64,000 bases of DNA from Niallia sp. FSL W8-0635. GTDB lineage: Bacteria > Bacillota > Bacilli > Bacillales > Cytobacillaceae. This document shows, piece by piece, positions 17,670 through 28,114 of this stretch (positions within the stretch are counted from its first letter, which is position 1; each line of letters starts with the position of its first letter). The notes beneath the pieces were generated by a model. The model saw nothing but the letters and a program-made list of their open reading frames with translations, was not told the DNA's origin and searched no databases. Made by a program: the position numbers and the translations under genes. Location: the NCBI RefSeq assembly GCF_038007965.1, contig NZ_JBBOYD010000001.1:2892501-2956500 (forward strand), read 5' to 3'.

Positions 17670-18458
17670 TCAAGAAGCCTTATGTTCAAGCCTTAGCTTA
17701 TCAGCCACAATCGCAATAAACTCAGAGTTAGTTGGTTTTGCTTTAGACATGCTGACAGTGTAGCCGAATAAGGAGGAGATGGAGTCAATGTTGCCTCTGC
17801 TCCAAGCCACTTCAATCGCATGACGAATTGCACGTTCGACGCGACTTGCAGTTGTGTTAAATTTTTTAGCAATATCTGGATAAAGTACTTTGGTAATCGA
17901 TCCTAATAATTCGATATCATTATACACCATCGAAATCGCTTCTCTTAAATAAAGGTAACCTTTAATATGAGCCGGCACACCAATTTCGTGGATAATACTC
18001 GTAATGCTCGCATCCAAATTCTTTGTTTTTGGTTCTTGGTGTGTTTTGAAAGAAGAAGAGGAAGATTTACGAACAAATCCAGTTGTTTTACCACTTACTT
18101 GACGAATATGCCCTGCTAAATATTCCATATCAAATGGTTTTAAAATAAAGTAAGATGCACCTAATTCAACTGCTTTTTTTGTGACATCTTCTTGCCCAAA
18201 TGCTGTTAGCATAATAACATTCGGCATTTTTTTATTCATTTGGCGCATTCTCTCTAACACTGCCAATCCATCAAGATGGGGCATAATAATATCGAGGACC
18301 ATCACATCCGGCTCCAGTTGTTCGATCAATTCTAGACATTCTTGCCCATTATGCGCTACACCGATTACTTCCATATCTTCCTGAGCATCTATATACTCTT
18401 CTAATAAGCCAACTAGTTCTCGATTATCATCAACAATACAAACTTTTATTTTCTTCAA
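17670..18458 (-). CDS. spo0A: Stage 0 sporulation master regulator Spo0A
   Basis: Response regulator that receives phosphate from the phosphorelay and controls entry into sporulation. 262 residues: receiver domain 1-120 with the acidic pocket Asp10-Asp11 and phospho-acceptor Asp56 ([11 protein letters not shown]), a hinge rich in Ser/Lys, and the Spo0A_C DNA-binding domain from about 148 with [19 protein letters not shown] as recognition region. Length is close to the B. subtilis protein. Upstream are a sigma-H-like promoter and three 0A boxes, so autoregulation is likely. A MenA-like gene separates it from spoIVB, which normally precedes it directly. Confidence 0.98.
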   Translation of the reverse strand: MKKIKVCIVDDNRELVGLLEEYIDAQEDMEVIGVAHNGQECLELIEQLEPDVMVLDIIMPHLDGLAVLERMRQMNKKMPNVIMLTAFGQEDVTKKAVELGASYFILKPFDMEYLAGHIRQVSGKTTGFVRKSSSSSFKTHQEPKTKNLDASITSIIHEIGVPAHIKGYLYLREAISMVYNDIELLGSITKVLYPDIAKKFNTTASRVERAIRHAIEVAWSRGNIDSISSLFGYTVSMSKAKPTNSEFIAIVADKLRLEHKAS

Positions 18459-18520
18459 TGCTTGTTTCCTCCCTTAGGTCCCAATGTCTCAAGTTTCTCT
18501 ATATTTTTATTCTAATGGAC

Positions 18521-18547
18521 ATTTTCGACAAAGCAACAGAAAATCCT
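18521..18547 (-). promoter_or_regulatory. Sigma-H-like spo0A promoter with overlapping 0A box
   Basis: Minus strand has AGGATTT, 14 bases, then GAAAAT, the spacing of known sigma-H promoters such as spoVG. The -10 region is inside CTTTGTCGAAAA (18522-18533), a 0A box, so phosphorylated Spo0A would contact its own promoter. The -10 deviates from GAAT at one base. Confidence 0.6.
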
Positions 18548-18610
18548 CTGATTTTATAAAAAAAACTTAAAAAATAGGAAAAACCCTATTATTTCTCTCA
18601 TTTTCTCATG

Positions 18611-18650
18611 TTTTCGACTACTTTCGATATGTTTCGTATATTTGTCGAAA
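18611..18650 (-). promoter_or_regulatory. Two further 0A boxes upstream of spo0A
   Basis: TGTCGAAA at 18643-18650 (plus) and TAGTCGAAAA read on the minus strand at 18611-18620 match the core TGNCGAA or differ by one base. B. subtilis spo0A also has multiple boxes. The rest of 18459-18954 has no gene. Confidence 0.55.
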
Positions 18651-18954
18651 AATCTTTATATTTATATTATACCCCATTTATGGACTTTGAAAAAGAACAC
18701 AACTAATTTAACCACCCTTTACCCAATCCCTTCATTATTTGGAAGAAAAAATTATGACTTTTTTATGAATATATTGTTGTTGGAAGGTTACTTTATACGG
18801 TATTATTAAAGTTGGACAAAAGATGTGTCCATTTTTTGGCCCCAACTTATCTGTTCCTATCAGATAACTCTTAGCACAAAGCTTACCTTACTAAAAGTAA
18901 AAGGCATAGTACATGTGCTTTTATAATTTGCCCTATGATAGAAAGGATTTTTAT

Positions 18955-19872
18955 ATGGAAAATGTCACAAATGAAGTAAAACCTAGTTATAAAATACTGT
19001 GGAAGCTAACAAGACCTCATACGTTAACAGCTTCCTTTGTACCGGTTTCCATTGGTACGGTATTATCTTTCCCTTATGCCTCAACAAAATGGGGTTTATT
19101 TTTTGCCATGATGTTTGCTTGTTTGATTATTCAAATAGCAACTAATTTATTTAATGAGTACTATGATTATATAAGAGGCATAGATACTGCTGAATCAGTA
19201 GGCATAGGCGGAGCCATAGTTCATCATGGAATGAGACCGAAATTAGTTTTGAATATGGCAATAAGCTTATATATAATCGCTCTTCTTTTAGGTATATATA
19301 TTTGTTCTAATACTAGTTGGTGGATTGCATTAGTTGGCTTACTTGGTATGGCGATTGGTTATTTGTATACTGGTGGACCGCTTCCTATAGCTTATACACC
19401 ATTCGGAGAAGTATTTTCTGGAATATGTATGGGATGTATTTTTATCCTTATTTCCTTCTATATTCAAACAGGTGAGATTCATCAGGAAAGTATTCTAATT
19501 TCAGTACCAATCGCAATACTGATTGGTGCGATTAATTTATCGAATAATATTAGAGACATTGAAGAAGATACATTGGGTGGTAGAAAAACGATTGCCATCC
19601 TAATTGGTTTTAACAAGGCTGTTAATCTACTTGCGGCATTATTTATTTTATCTTACCTATGGGTCATTATCTTTGTAGCAGTCGGTGCATTTAGTCCATG
19701 GCTTCTAATCGTATTACTAAGTTTCAAAAAGCCACTTGAAGCGATTAAAGGCTTTAAGGGTGATCGGAGCCAAACACCAATTGCAATGAAAAATACGGGA
19801 TTAACGAACACAATGTTTGGATTATTTATTACAGTTGGTTATTTATTAGATTTCATCATGCAGAATATGTAA
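18955..19872 (+). CDS. MenA-family prenyltransferase (UbiA superfamily)
   Basis: 305-residue polytopic membrane enzyme with about eight helices, related to 1,4-dihydroxy-2-naphthoate polyprenyltransferase of menaquinone synthesis. It begins with the MenA-like LTRPHTLTASFVPVSIGTVL near residue 17; the two diphosphate/Mg-binding motifs are NEYYDYIRGID near residue 70 and NNIRDIEEDTLGGRKT near residue 200. ATG at 18955 follows AGAAAGGA; an in-frame codon at 18913 lacks a site. It lies alone on the plus strand between spo0A and spoIVB, where B. subtilis has no gene, and B. subtilis menA is elsewhere. It could be the only menA or a paralogue with another aromatic acceptor. Confidence 0.85.
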   Translation: MENVTNEVKPSYKILWKLTRPHTLTASFVPVSIGTVLSFPYASTKWGLFFAMMFACLIIQIATNLFNEYYDYIRGIDTAESVGIGGAIVHHGMRPKLVLNMAISLYIIALLLGIYICSNTSWWIALVGLLGMAIGYLYTGGPLPIAYTPFGEVFSGICMGCIFILISFYIQTGEIHQESILISVPIAILIGAINLSNNIRDIEEDTLGGRKTIAILIGFNKAVNLLAALFILSYLWVIIFVAVGAFSPWLLIVLLSFKKPLEAIKGFKGDRSQTPIAMKNTGLTNTMFGLFITVGYLLDFIMQNM

Positions 19873-19890
19873 AGTCTCATCAACCAGACA

Positions 19891-19942
19891 AAAAGTATCA
19901 TGTAAAAGGAATGTTAACAAATCCTTTCGCATGATACTTTTT
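19891..19942. terminator. Bidirectional terminator between menA-like gene and spoIVB
   Basis: AAAAGTATCATG and CATGATACTTTTT, with inner AAAGGA / TCCTTT, between two converging stop codons. Confidence 0.85.
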
Positions 19943-19946
19943 CTTT

Positions 19947-21239
19947 TTATGACGCTTTTTGCTCTTTTTCGTATATATCAATTCCCGCTTCATTTAACAT
20001 CCATTCAATATGAACACCATATCCACTTGTCGGATCATTTACAAATACATGGGTCACTGCTCCAATTACCTTCCCATCTTGAATGATTGGACTACCACTC
20101 ATTCCTTGGACAATCCCACCGGTTTTACTTAATAATTCTTTATCTGTTACTTTAATAACTAACCCCTTTGTAGCAGGATATTTTTGCGGTACAGAACTTA
20201 CTACCTCAATATCAAATAGCTTTACCTGATCATTATCAACGACTGTTAATATTTGTGCAGGTCCTTCCTTTACTTGGTCAGATAATGTAATCGGCATCGG
20301 CTTATCCATTATTCCATTTTTAATGTCTTTATTCAGTTCTCCAAAGATGCCAAAAGGACTGTTTGTTTTAATGTCCCCGATTACTTCTTTATCCTCTGAA
20401 AATCTTGCTAATTTTTCGCCAGGGTTTCCATTGCTACCTTTTTCAATACTCGTTACTGTAGATCGTAGTACTTCTCCATCGTCCACAACTATTGGTTTTT
20501 TTGTATCCATATCAGATATGACATGACCTAATGCCCCATATTTCTTAGACTCTGGATGATAGAAGGTCATAGTTCCGATTCCTGCTGCTGAATCTCTTAT
20601 ATATAGCCCTAGTTTAAAAGTATTGTCTCCTTTTTCTTTTAGCGGCATTAACTTTGTTTTAAACTCTTCTTTCTCTCTTTTAACAGTTATATCTAATGGT
20701 TTATTTTCTTCGCCTGCTTTTTGAACAAATGGTGCTACATCTGCCATTTTTTCGATTTTCGTTCCATTTATTTCGACTATCATATCGCCAACTTTAATCC
20801 CTGCTTTTTCACCAGGTGATTGTTTTGCTTCTTCTGTATTTACCTGGTGGTGCCCAACCACCAGTACGCCAACTGTATTTAGTTTTACCCCAATGGACTG
20901 GCCACCAGGAATCACTTTAAAGTCTTTTAGAACATTCACATCCACTTTTTTGATCGGAAAACCAGCAAGCTCAAGCATCATCTCTTCTTTCCCACTTACT
21001 TTTCCTTGCAAAGAAAGTTTTCCTTTTTCTTGACTTAATGCAACAACCGAATCTTCGTCTGCTACATTTGCTGTCACAGAAATCGCCTCACTATTGTTGA
21101 TTTCCATTGATTGTCCTTCAAACAATGTAATGCTTTTTGGGATATGAAGATATTCTTGAAATGATTGATTACATACTAAAGATATTAATGAAACAAGGAG
21201 AATCCCACCAATTATTTTTCTAAGGATATCACTTTTCAA
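19947..21239 (-). CDS. spoIVB: SpoIVB serine peptidase
   Basis: Forespore-secreted protease that starts the signal activating pro-sigma-K processing in the mother cell. 430 residues: N-terminal membrane anchor (about 8-24), a PDZ domain around 110-200 ([20 protein letters not shown]) and the S55 peptidase domain with catalytic Ser in [12 protein letters not shown] near residue 384 and His in GALGHVISD near residue 235. Start is TTG at 21239. Length is near that of B. subtilis SpoIVB. No sigma-F or sigma-G promoter was confidently recognised upstream. It is separated from spo0A by the menA-like gene. Confidence 0.95.
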   Translation of the reverse strand: MKSDILRKIIGGILLVSLISLVCNQSFQEYLHIPKSITLFEGQSMEINNSEAISVTANVADEDSVVALSQEKGKLSLQGKVSGKEEMMLELAGFPIKKVDVNVLKDFKVIPGGQSIGVKLNTVGVLVVGHHQVNTEEAKQSPGEKAGIKVGDMIVEINGTKIEKMADVAPFVQKAGEENKPLDITVKREKEEFKTKLMPLKEKGDNTFKLGLYIRDSAAGIGTMTFYHPESKKYGALGHVISDMDTKKPIVVDDGEVLRSTVTSIEKGSNGNPGEKLARFSEDKEVIGDIKTNSPFGIFGELNKDIKNGIMDKPMPITLSDQVKEGPAQILTVVDNDQVKLFDIEVVSSVPQKYPATKGLVIKVTDKELLSKTGGIVQGMSGSPIIQDGKVIGAVTHVFVNDPTSGYGVHIEWMLNEAGIDIYEKEQKAS

Positions 21240-21517
21240 TTCTCTTCACTCTCCTCGCTTCTTTTCACCACAACTTCTCCGGCTACATTTATAACTTTGC
21301 CTGTAAAAGCCTCATTTATAACTGTTAAAAATTTTAAATACCTACCCATTTTGGATATCATTGTTATTATTATTTATGCATGAATGTAATTCTTTGCTTA
21401 ATATTGAGAAACCTTTAACCAACTCTTGCATCTCTAAAAAGGTCTCCCTCTTTTTCATCCCTATATAAGCAATTAATTAGACACAAAAATCTTTAGAAAA
21501 CACATTAAAGAATAAAA
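21240..21517. other. Intergenic region between spoIVB and recN
   Basis: About 280 bases without a coding frame; it should contain the spoIVB promoter, but I could not fit a clear forespore sigma consensus. Confidence 0.35.
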
Positions 21518-21545
21518 TAAACCTCTGCACATATACAGAGGTTTT
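21518..21545 (-). terminator. Terminator after recN
   Basis: AAACCTCTG / CAGAGGTTT with an eight-base loop, six bases after the recN stop, flanked by A/T runs. Confidence 0.82.
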
Positions 21546-21551
21546 ACGTGT

Positions 21552-23240
21552 CTATAATCTATTCTTAGCTTTTTGCGCTAATTTTAACAGTTCTTTTGCA
21601 TGTTTTTTTGTTAATTCGGTAATTTCTGCACCTGAAATCATTCTTCCAATTTCTCTTATCTTTTCTTGCTGTGCCAAAGGAGTAACAGACGTAGCAGTTC
21701 TTCCATCGTCAATTTTTTTCGCAATAAATAAATGTGTGTCTGCCATCGCAGCTACTTGTGGTAAGTGGGAAATACATAGTACTTGAGAATCAACAGAAAC
21801 ATGATGAATTTTTTCGGCAATTGCCTGAGCTACTCTTCCACTAACACCAGTATCTACTTCATCAAAGATAATGGATGTAACACCTTGGTGCTTAGAAAAA
21901 ATACTTTTTAATGCAAGCATCATTCTAGATAGCTCTCCACCAGAAACAATTTTCGATAATGGCTTTAGCGGTTCTCCTGGATTTGTGGAAATATAGAATT
22001 CTACTTCATCTATTCCTTTTTTCGTGACATTATTCTCATTAGCATGTATTCTCACTTCAAAAATTGTCTTTTCCATGTATAGTTCTTTTAATTCTTGATG
22101 AATACTATCTGTCAGACGATCTGCCGCTTTTCTTCTTAAAACATTCAATTCCTTTGCTTCCACTAATAAATCTTTTTTTAGTGAAGCTAACTCACGTTCT
22201 AATAAATCAATATGCGTTTCTTTATTTTGAAGTGTTTCTAACTCTTCTTCAATTTTAGCAGCATACTCTAAAATCTCCGCCACAGTTTTACCGTATTTTC
22301 TCTTTAAGGTATTAATTTCATTTAGCCTTGTTTCAATCTCATTTAATCTTTCTGGGTCATATTCTAAGTAATCTAAAGCACTTCTCATCTGCCTTGCAAT
22401 ATCTTCTAAAATATAATAACTATTGGAAACAGATTCAGCCATATCTTTATACTCTGTATCTAGACTTGCCGCTTCCTCCATATTACCCATTACTTCACCA
22501 AGCCAGTCTAACCCCTTTTGTTCTCCTCTAAGGGCAGTGTAGCCTGTTTGAATACTATCATATAATTTCTCAAAATTACCTAATTTCTTTCTCTCTTCCA
22601 ATAACTCTTCATCTTCGTTTAATTTTAAATGAGCACTTTCAATTTCATTAAACTGAAATTGCAATAGATCGAGTCTTTGCGCCATCTGTTGCTCATTTTC
22701 CGTTAAGTTCATCAATTTTTTATGTGTTTGCATATAAGAGCGATAAATTTCTTCATACTCTTCTATAACCGGCGCTAATTCTCCCATTGCAAAAGTATCT
22801 AGTAGTTGTAAATGTTTTGTTTCATCCATTAATTCTTGATGTTCATGCTGTCCATGAATATCAATTAGTGTCGAACCAATTTCCCTTAATACCGAAATAG
22901 TAATTAGTTTACCATTTATTCGGCAAACACTTTTTCCCGACAAAGCAATATCTCTTCTTAAAACAATTGTACCTTCATCGATATCTATTCCAAACTCCGT
23001 CATTTTTCGAAAACATGGATGACCTTCTTCGATATAAAATAATCCTTCTATTTCCGCCTTTTCTTCTCCATGACGAACAAATTCGGCAGAGCCTCGTCCA
23101 CCAACTAATAAATTTATCGCATCAATAATAATGGATTTCCCTGCACCTGTTTCACCAGTTAGTACAGTAAGCCCTTTTTTGAAAGAAATGGATAGACTAT
23201 CTATGATTGCAAAATTTTTAATCGATAATTCACTTAGCAA
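21552..23240 (-). CDS. recN: DNA repair protein RecN
   Basis: SMC-like ATPase recruited early to double-strand breaks. 562 residues: Walker A TGETGAGKSIIIDAI near residue 29, long coiled-coil arms about 160-380, ABC signature region VSGGELSRMMLALKSI near residue 427 and Walker B SIIFDEVDTGVSG near residue 452. Length is typical. It is preceded by ahrC with 16 bases between, as in B. subtilis, and is followed by its own terminator. Confidence 0.97.
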   Translation of the reverse strand: MLSELSIKNFAIIDSLSISFKKGLTVLTGETGAGKSIIIDAINLLVGGRGSAEFVRHGEEKAEIEGLFYIEEGHPCFRKMTEFGIDIDEGTIVLRRDIALSGKSVCRINGKLITISVLREIGSTLIDIHGQHEHQELMDETKHLQLLDTFAMGELAPVIEEYEEIYRSYMQTHKKLMNLTENEQQMAQRLDLLQFQFNEIESAHLKLNEDEELLEERKKLGNFEKLYDSIQTGYTALRGEQKGLDWLGEVMGNMEEAASLDTEYKDMAESVSNSYYILEDIARQMRSALDYLEYDPERLNEIETRLNEINTLKRKYGKTVAEILEYAAKIEEELETLQNKETHIDLLERELASLKKDLLVEAKELNVLRRKAADRLTDSIHQELKELYMEKTIFEVRIHANENNVTKKGIDEVEFYISTNPGEPLKPLSKIVSGGELSRMMLALKSIFSKHQGVTSIIFDEVDTGVSGRVAQAIAEKIHHVSVDSQVLCISHLPQVAAMADTHLFIAKKIDDGRTATSVTPLAQQEKIREIGRMISGAEITELTKKHAKELLKLAQKAKNRL

Positions 23241-23256
23241 TTAATGTCCCCCCATA

Positions 23257-23706
23257 TTAAAGCATATCAAGAAAACGAGCACTAATTTTCTTGCCATCTT
23301 CTGCAGTACGACAAATGATTAGACATGTATCATCCCCACAAATTGTTCCTAGTATTTCGTCCCAATCTAAATTATCTATTAATGCACCAATCGCTTGTGC
23401 ATTTCCTGGCAAGGATTTTAGCACAAGTAAATTTTCAGCAGAGTCGATTTTTACAAATGAATCCATTAGCATTCTTTTTAATTTTTGCAACGGATTAAAT
23501 CGTTGATCAGCTGGTAAGCTATATTTATATCTACCATCCTGAAGGGGAACTTTTACTAAATGAAGTTCTTTAATATCCCTTGATACAGTTGCCTGTGTAA
23601 CATTATAACCAGCACTTTTCAGTTCATCCACTAATTCATCTTGCGTTTCAATATCATTATTTGTAATGATTTCTCTTATTTTTATATGCCTTTGACCCTT
23701 ATTCAT
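23257..23706 (-). CDS. ahrC: Arginine repressor/activator AhrC (ArgR)
   Basis: Arginine-responsive hexameric regulator that represses arginine synthesis and activates catabolism. 149 residues: winged helix in the first 70 ([17 protein letters not shown]), then the oligomerisation and arginine-binding domain with [20 protein letters not shown] and GDDTCLIIC. Start ATG at 23706 is chosen because AGGATGG lies properly upstream and the protein then opens [14 protein letters not shown] as in B. subtilis; an ATG nine bases earlier sits inside the ribosome site. An ARG-box-like site lies in front of artP in this window. Confidence 0.96.
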   Translation of the reverse strand: MNKGQRHIKIREIITNNDIETQDELVDELKSAGYNVTQATVSRDIKELHLVKVPLQDGRYKYSLPADQRFNPLQKLKRMLMDSFVKIDSAENLLVLKSLPGNAQAIGALIDNLDWDEILGTICGDDTCLIICRTAEDGKKISARFLDML

Positions 23707-24004
23707 ATTTTCCATCCTTTTGTGGTTATCATTTTGTCTAATTGATTATGTATAATTTATTTTTTGCTTTATCCAAAGTATTTGTTGCCTTTTAGTCGTT
23801 CATTCGATTTTTTTAGACATTTTCCTTTTATCTATTTTACCGTGTTTGTTCGCCTTTTTACAAGAACAAAGAAAACAAAATCATTTTGCACCTTATTTTT
23901 GCATTTTATGCACAACAAAAAGGGCCCGTCTACAATAAAACTCATTCTACTAGCACTATTGCACTAATAGTTGTCTTCATGTAGTCAAACCCTTTTTCAT
24001 TTGC

Positions 24005-24835
24005 TTATTCTTCGGTTTCTTTTTTTGCTTTTAATTCGGAATGAGCTGCATCAACAGTCTCTTTTATTTGATAAAAATGGTCAGAGTGTTCCTGTCGTTC
24101 ATCCCAATATAGATGTAGCAAAAATTCAATATTTCCATCTCCTCCGGTTATTGGAGAAAATGACAGGTTTTTAACAACATACCCTTCTTTTATGGAAAAA
24201 TCGATAATTTTCTCTAATACCGCCTCATGGACTTTTCGATCTCTAACAATTCCTTTTTTTCCAACCTGCTCTCTACCTGCTTCAAATTGCGGTTTCACTA
24301 GAGCAATGACATCACTGCCTGATACTAACAATGTTTTTAAAACAGGTAAAATGAGCTTTAAGGATATAAACGAGACATCGATAGAAGCTATATTCGGCAT
24401 TTCCCCTTTTAAGTCAACAGGTGTTACGTACCGAAAATTAGTTCTTTCCATCACAATGACACGCTCATCTTGTCTAAGTTTCCACGCTAATTGATTATAG
24501 CCAACATCTAAGGCATAAGATTGTTTAGCCCCATTTTGCAAAGCACAATCGGTAAAACCACCAGTAGAAGAGCCAATATCAAGTAATACTTTATCTTTCA
24601 CATCAACATCAAATTCTTTAAGCGCTTTTTCAAGCTTTAATCCGCCTCTTGATACATACTGCAATGTTTTCCCTTTTACAGACAGCTTTGAATCTGCACT
24701 TATTTTTTCACCAGGTTTATCTAGTCTATTTTCTTCACAATAGACAATTCCTGCCATAACTGCACGTTTTGCCTTTTCACGCGTTTCGAATAAACCTTGT
24801 TCCACTAACAATACATCAATTCTTTCTTTCTTCAT
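24005..24835 (-). CDS. yqxC: TlyA-family rRNA 2'-O-methyltransferase (YqxC)
   Basis: 276 residues: an S4 RNA-binding domain (about 4-65, RIDVLLVEQGLFETREKAKR) followed by an FtsJ-type methyltransferase with the SAM motif LLDIGSSTGGFTD near residue 84, and downstream SIDVSFISL and ALVKPQFEAG. TlyA homologues methylate rRNA ribose and some are haemolysin-like by old annotation. It lies between dxs (8 bases) and ahrC (about 300 bases), in the B. subtilis order. The exact rRNA target in this organism is unknown. Confidence 0.93.
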   Translation of the reverse strand: MKKERIDVLLVEQGLFETREKAKRAVMAGIVYCEENRLDKPGEKISADSKLSVKGKTLQYVSRGGLKLEKALKEFDVDVKDKVLLDIGSSTGGFTDCALQNGAKQSYALDVGYNQLAWKLRQDERVIVMERTNFRYVTPVDLKGEMPNIASIDVSFISLKLILPVLKTLLVSGSDVIALVKPQFEAGREQVGKKGIVRDRKVHEAVLEKIIDFSIKEGYVVKNLSFSPITGGDGNIEFLLHLYWDERQEHSDHFYQIKETVDAAHSELKAKKETEE

Positions 24836-24842
24836 GAATGCT

Positions 24843-26735
24843 CTAAGCCCTCTTTTGTTTTTTTATTGCAATAGATAAAATTCTTTTTACAACTTCTTCT
24901 TTATTTAAATTTATTTCGTTTAATAAAGAGTTTACATCGCCATGCTCGATAAATTCATCGGGAATTCCCATACGATCAATTATATTTGCTCCAAATCCAT
25001 GATCATGTGCATATTCTAAACAGTAGCTTCCAAATCCACCTTGTAAAACTGCTTCTTCAATTGTTAAAATTGGTATTTGCTTTTTCAACAAATCCGAAAG
25101 CATTTTTTCGTCTAATGGCTTAATGAATCTCGCGTTTACTACTTTTACATGTACCCCCTGTGATTCAAGCTGATTGGCTGCTTCCATTGCCATTTCAATC
25201 GTCGTTCCAAAAGTTAGGATTGCTGCATCTGTACCCTCTCTTAGAACTTCCCATGTACCAATTGGAATTGTTTTTAAAGTAGAGTCAAGTTCAACACCTA
25301 TACCATTCCCTCGAGGGAAACGCATTGCAATCGGTCCATCATTGTACTGAATAGCCGTGTTTACCATATGCTGACCCTCATTTTCATCCTTGGGCATCAT
25401 TAAAACTAAGTTTGGCATATGACGTAAAAAAGCAATATCATAAATCCCTTGATGGGTTTCTCCATCTGCTCCTACTAATCCTGCTCGATCAATTCCAATA
25501 AAAACGTTTAGATTTTGACGACAAACATCATGAAGCATTTGATCGTATGCCCTTTGCAAAAACGTAGAATAAATGGCTAAAAACGGCTTCATCTTTTGAG
25601 TCGCCAGACCCGCTGCTAATGTAACTGCATGCTGTTCTGCTATTCCAACATCTAACATGCGATTTGGAAATTCCTTTGCAAATGCCTCTAATTTTGAGCC
25701 TACTGGCATAGCAGGAGTAACAGCAACAATGCGTTCGTCTGTTCTTGCTAATTTTAATACCGTATCACTTACTAGCTTACTCCAAGCTGGTGCAGTAATG
25801 GTTGGTTTTACAAAATCTCCTGTTTCAATCTTATAGGGACCTGTTCCATGCCATGTTCCAATTTTATCTTTTTCAGCAGGAGAAAAACCTTTACCTTTTT
25901 TAGTTATGACATGTAACAAAACTGGTCCGGAAGTTTTCTTTGCATAATTTAGTTGCTCCAATAGATCATCAAAATCATGTCCATCTACTGGACCTAAATA
26001 AGTAAATCCTAGCTCTTCAAAAAACACACCAGAAACTAATAAATACTTCAAGCTATCTTTAATTCTTTCAGCAGTGGCAGCCATTTTCCCACCTACTGCT
26101 GGAATTTTCTTCAAAAGCATTTCTAATTCATCTTTAACCCATTGGTATTTTCCAGCCGTTCTTAATCTTCCTAATACTTGATGAAGTGCGCCTACATTAG
26201 GAGCAATCGACATTTCATTATCATTAAGGATAACAATCATATTTTTCTTTTCATCACCTATATGGTTAAGTGCTTCGAGTGCCATTCCACCTGTTAAAGC
26301 CCCATCACCAATAATCGGAATGATATAAGAATCTTCCTTTTTCAAATCCCGAGCTACTGCCATACCCATTGCTGCAGATAACGAAGTAGAGCTATGACCT
26401 GTTTCCCATACATCATGCTCACTCTCATTCATTTTTGGAAAACCGCTCATTCCCTTATATTGTCTAAGGGTATCAAAATCTTTTGCACGACCAGTTAAAA
26501 TTTTGTGTACATAGGATTGATGTCCTACATCCCATAGCATTTTATCCTTGGGACTATCAAAACATTTATGAAGTGCGATTGTTAATTCCACTACGCCTAA
26601 ATTTGGACCAATATGGCCGCCTGTTAGAGAAAGTCTATTAATTAAAAAGTGACGGATATCTTCGCTAAGGCTTTCAAGCTCCTTATTGGATAACCCTTTT
26701 AAAAATGCTGGATTTTCAATTGACATTAAATCCAT
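24843..26735 (-). CDS. dxs: 1-deoxy-D-xylulose-5-phosphate synthase
   Basis: First enzyme of the methylerythritol phosphate pathway: condenses pyruvate and glyceraldehyde 3-phosphate. About 630 residues; thiamine-diphosphate motif [15 protein letters not shown] near residue 150, [15 protein letters not shown] near residue 70, and the C-terminal [15 protein letters not shown] near residue 420. The start at 26735 gives an N-terminus ([11 protein letters not shown]) like that of B. subtilis; an ATG seven codons earlier has no ribosome site. It overlaps no neighbour and lies 8 bases before yqxC. Confidence 0.95.
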   Translation of the reverse strand: MDLMSIENPAFLKGLSNKELESLSEDIRHFLINRLSLTGGHIGPNLGVVELTIALHKCFDSPKDKMLWDVGHQSYVHKILTGRAKDFDTLRQYKGMSGFPKMNESEHDVWETGHSSTSLSAAMGMAVARDLKKEDSYIIPIIGDGALTGGMALEALNHIGDEKKNMIVILNDNEMSIAPNVGALHQVLGRLRTAGKYQWVKDELEMLLKKIPAVGGKMAATAERIKDSLKYLLVSGVFFEELGFTYLGPVDGHDFDDLLEQLNYAKKTSGPVLLHVITKKGKGFSPAEKDKIGTWHGTGPYKIETGDFVKPTITAPAWSKLVSDTVLKLARTDERIVAVTPAMPVGSKLEAFAKEFPNRMLDVGIAEQHAVTLAAGLATQKMKPFLAIYSTFLQRAYDQMLHDVCRQNLNVFIGIDRAGLVGADGETHQGIYDIAFLRHMPNLVLMMPKDENEGQHMVNTAIQYNDGPIAMRFPRGNGIGVELDSTLKTIPIGTWEVLREGTDAAILTFGTTIEMAMEAANQLESQGVHVKVVNARFIKPLDEKMLSDLLKKQIPILTIEEAVLQGGFGSYCLEYAHDHGFGANIIDRMGIPDEFIEHGDVNSLLNEINLNKEEVVKRILSIAIKKQKRA

Positions 26736-26981
26736 TAGGTAACAACTCACTTTCATTCAGTTATAACCAATAGCCTCTATTTCTTATATGCTAAATTGGT
26801 ATATCTTCTTCCCTTTTACTATCTATTCGTCTGAGATTGTATTTTATATTAGAATACATTATTTCTTAAAAAAAACCTAATTTATTCTTGCAATTAAATA
26901 TGTATTATACCATTCCTTTACCCTTAAGAGTAGTAATTCTACATAGCAGAATTCCAAAGAAATTTTTAGCGCTTAAAAGAA

Positions 26982-27071
26982 GGATGCCTCAAAGTGGAAC
27001 AACACCGGATGCACTTTTATAAATACTTTTTTATAAAAGGCATAAGTGATGTAATTATTCTTGAGACACCC
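26982..27071. repeat. Nested imperfect palindrome between ispA and dxs
   Basis: Outer arms GGATGCCTCAAAG and CTTGAGACACCC pair imperfectly; an inner perfect stem CTTTTATAAA / TTTATAAAAG lies at 27014-27039. The outer sequence GGGTGTCTCAAG, read on the minus strand, resembles terminal inverted repeats of some transposases, so a remnant or miniature element that may also end the ispA transcript is possible. The remainder of 26736-27217 has no gene, apart from a cre-like GAAAACGTTT at about 27186. Confidence 0.5.
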
Positions 27072-27217
27072 TGATATTTTTTGGATATTTTCATTCACTT
27101 CTTGGCTTTTTTAGAAGTTATTCTTAAACTGCCTCTTTTATTCTAAGGTATAAACAGTTATTTTTAGTATTATTATATACCAACTTGAAAACGTTTTAAA
27201 ACGTTTAGGAAGATTAT

Positions 27218-28111
27218 TTAATTATTTCTATACGCAATCAAATCTGTAATCTCTTCTAGAATTGCACTATCTAAATGTAAACCAATAAGCTGGTCTTTTG
27301 CTTGTCTGATATGCTGATCTAACTCTCTTTTTGCTCCATCCATTGTTAATATTTTTGGATAAGTACTTTTGTGGTTGTCCATGTCACTGCCGATTGGTTT
27401 TCCAATAAGAGCCTCATCTCCCTCTAAATCTAGAATATCGTCTCTAATTTGGAATGCTAACCCTAAATGGTAGGAGAATTGTTGCAGCTTCTTTATTTCA
27501 GAGCTAGTAGCTTCTGCTAGTATTGCACCAATTATAATACTAACTTCTAGTAGTTTTCCTGTCTTATGCAAATGAATATGCTCCAGTTCCTGCTGATTTA
27601 AAGCCTTGTTTTCCCCTTCTATATCAGCTACTTGTCCACCAACCATTCCTTCTGCACCTGCTGCCTTTGCTAAAAGGTTAATGGTAGTAAGTATTCTATC
27701 AGCAGGAATATGTTGCTGATTCATATTTGTCATTATTTGAAAGCTGTATGTAAGGAGTGCATCTCCTGCAAGTATCGCAGTTGCCTCTCCATATACTTTA
27801 TGATTTGTTGGCAGCCCTCTTCGTAAATCATCATCATCCATGCTTGGCAAATCATCATGAATTAAAGAGTAAGTATGAATCATTTCAATTGCCGTTGCAG
27901 CTAATAACCCTTTTAAAGGATCTTTTCCATACGCCTGCAATGTTGCAAATAATAGAAGCGGACGAATTCTTTTTCCCCCTGCATTTAGCGAATATAGCAT
28001 GGAATCTTTTAAGTTATTAGGAGCGACAAGCTTTTCTACATTTTTCTTTAATTCCTTTTCCAATATATCCTTATATTTATCTGAAAATGCTGACAAAGAA
28101 ATTTTATTCAA
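27218..28111 (-). CDS. ispA: Farnesyl diphosphate synthase (polyprenyl synthetase)
   Basis: Condenses isopentenyl diphosphate with allylic diphosphates to give farnesyl diphosphate for undecaprenyl and quinone chains. 297 residues with the first aspartate-rich motif DDLPSMDDDDLRRG near residue 91 and the second DDILD near residue 230, plus GGKRIRP near residue 45. Cytosolic. It starts three bases after xseB, whose stop it nearly touches, so xseA-xseB-ispA form one transcription unit. Identity as farnesyl rather than geranyl synthase follows from position and length. Confidence 0.93.
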   Translation of the reverse strand: MNKISLSAFSDKYKDILEKELKKNVEKLVAPNNLKDSMLYSLNAGGKRIRPLLLFATLQAYGKDPLKGLLAATAIEMIHTYSLIHDDLPSMDDDDLRRGLPTNHKVYGEATAILAGDALLTYSFQIMTNMNQQHIPADRILTTINLLAKAAGAEGMVGGQVADIEGENKALNQQELEHIHLHKTGKLLEVSIIIGAILAEATSSEIKKLQQFSYHLGLAFQIRDDILDLEGDEALIGKPIGSDMDNHKSTYPKILTMDGAKRELDQHIRQAKDQLIGLHLDSAILEEITDLIAYRNN

Positions 28112-28114
28112 GCG

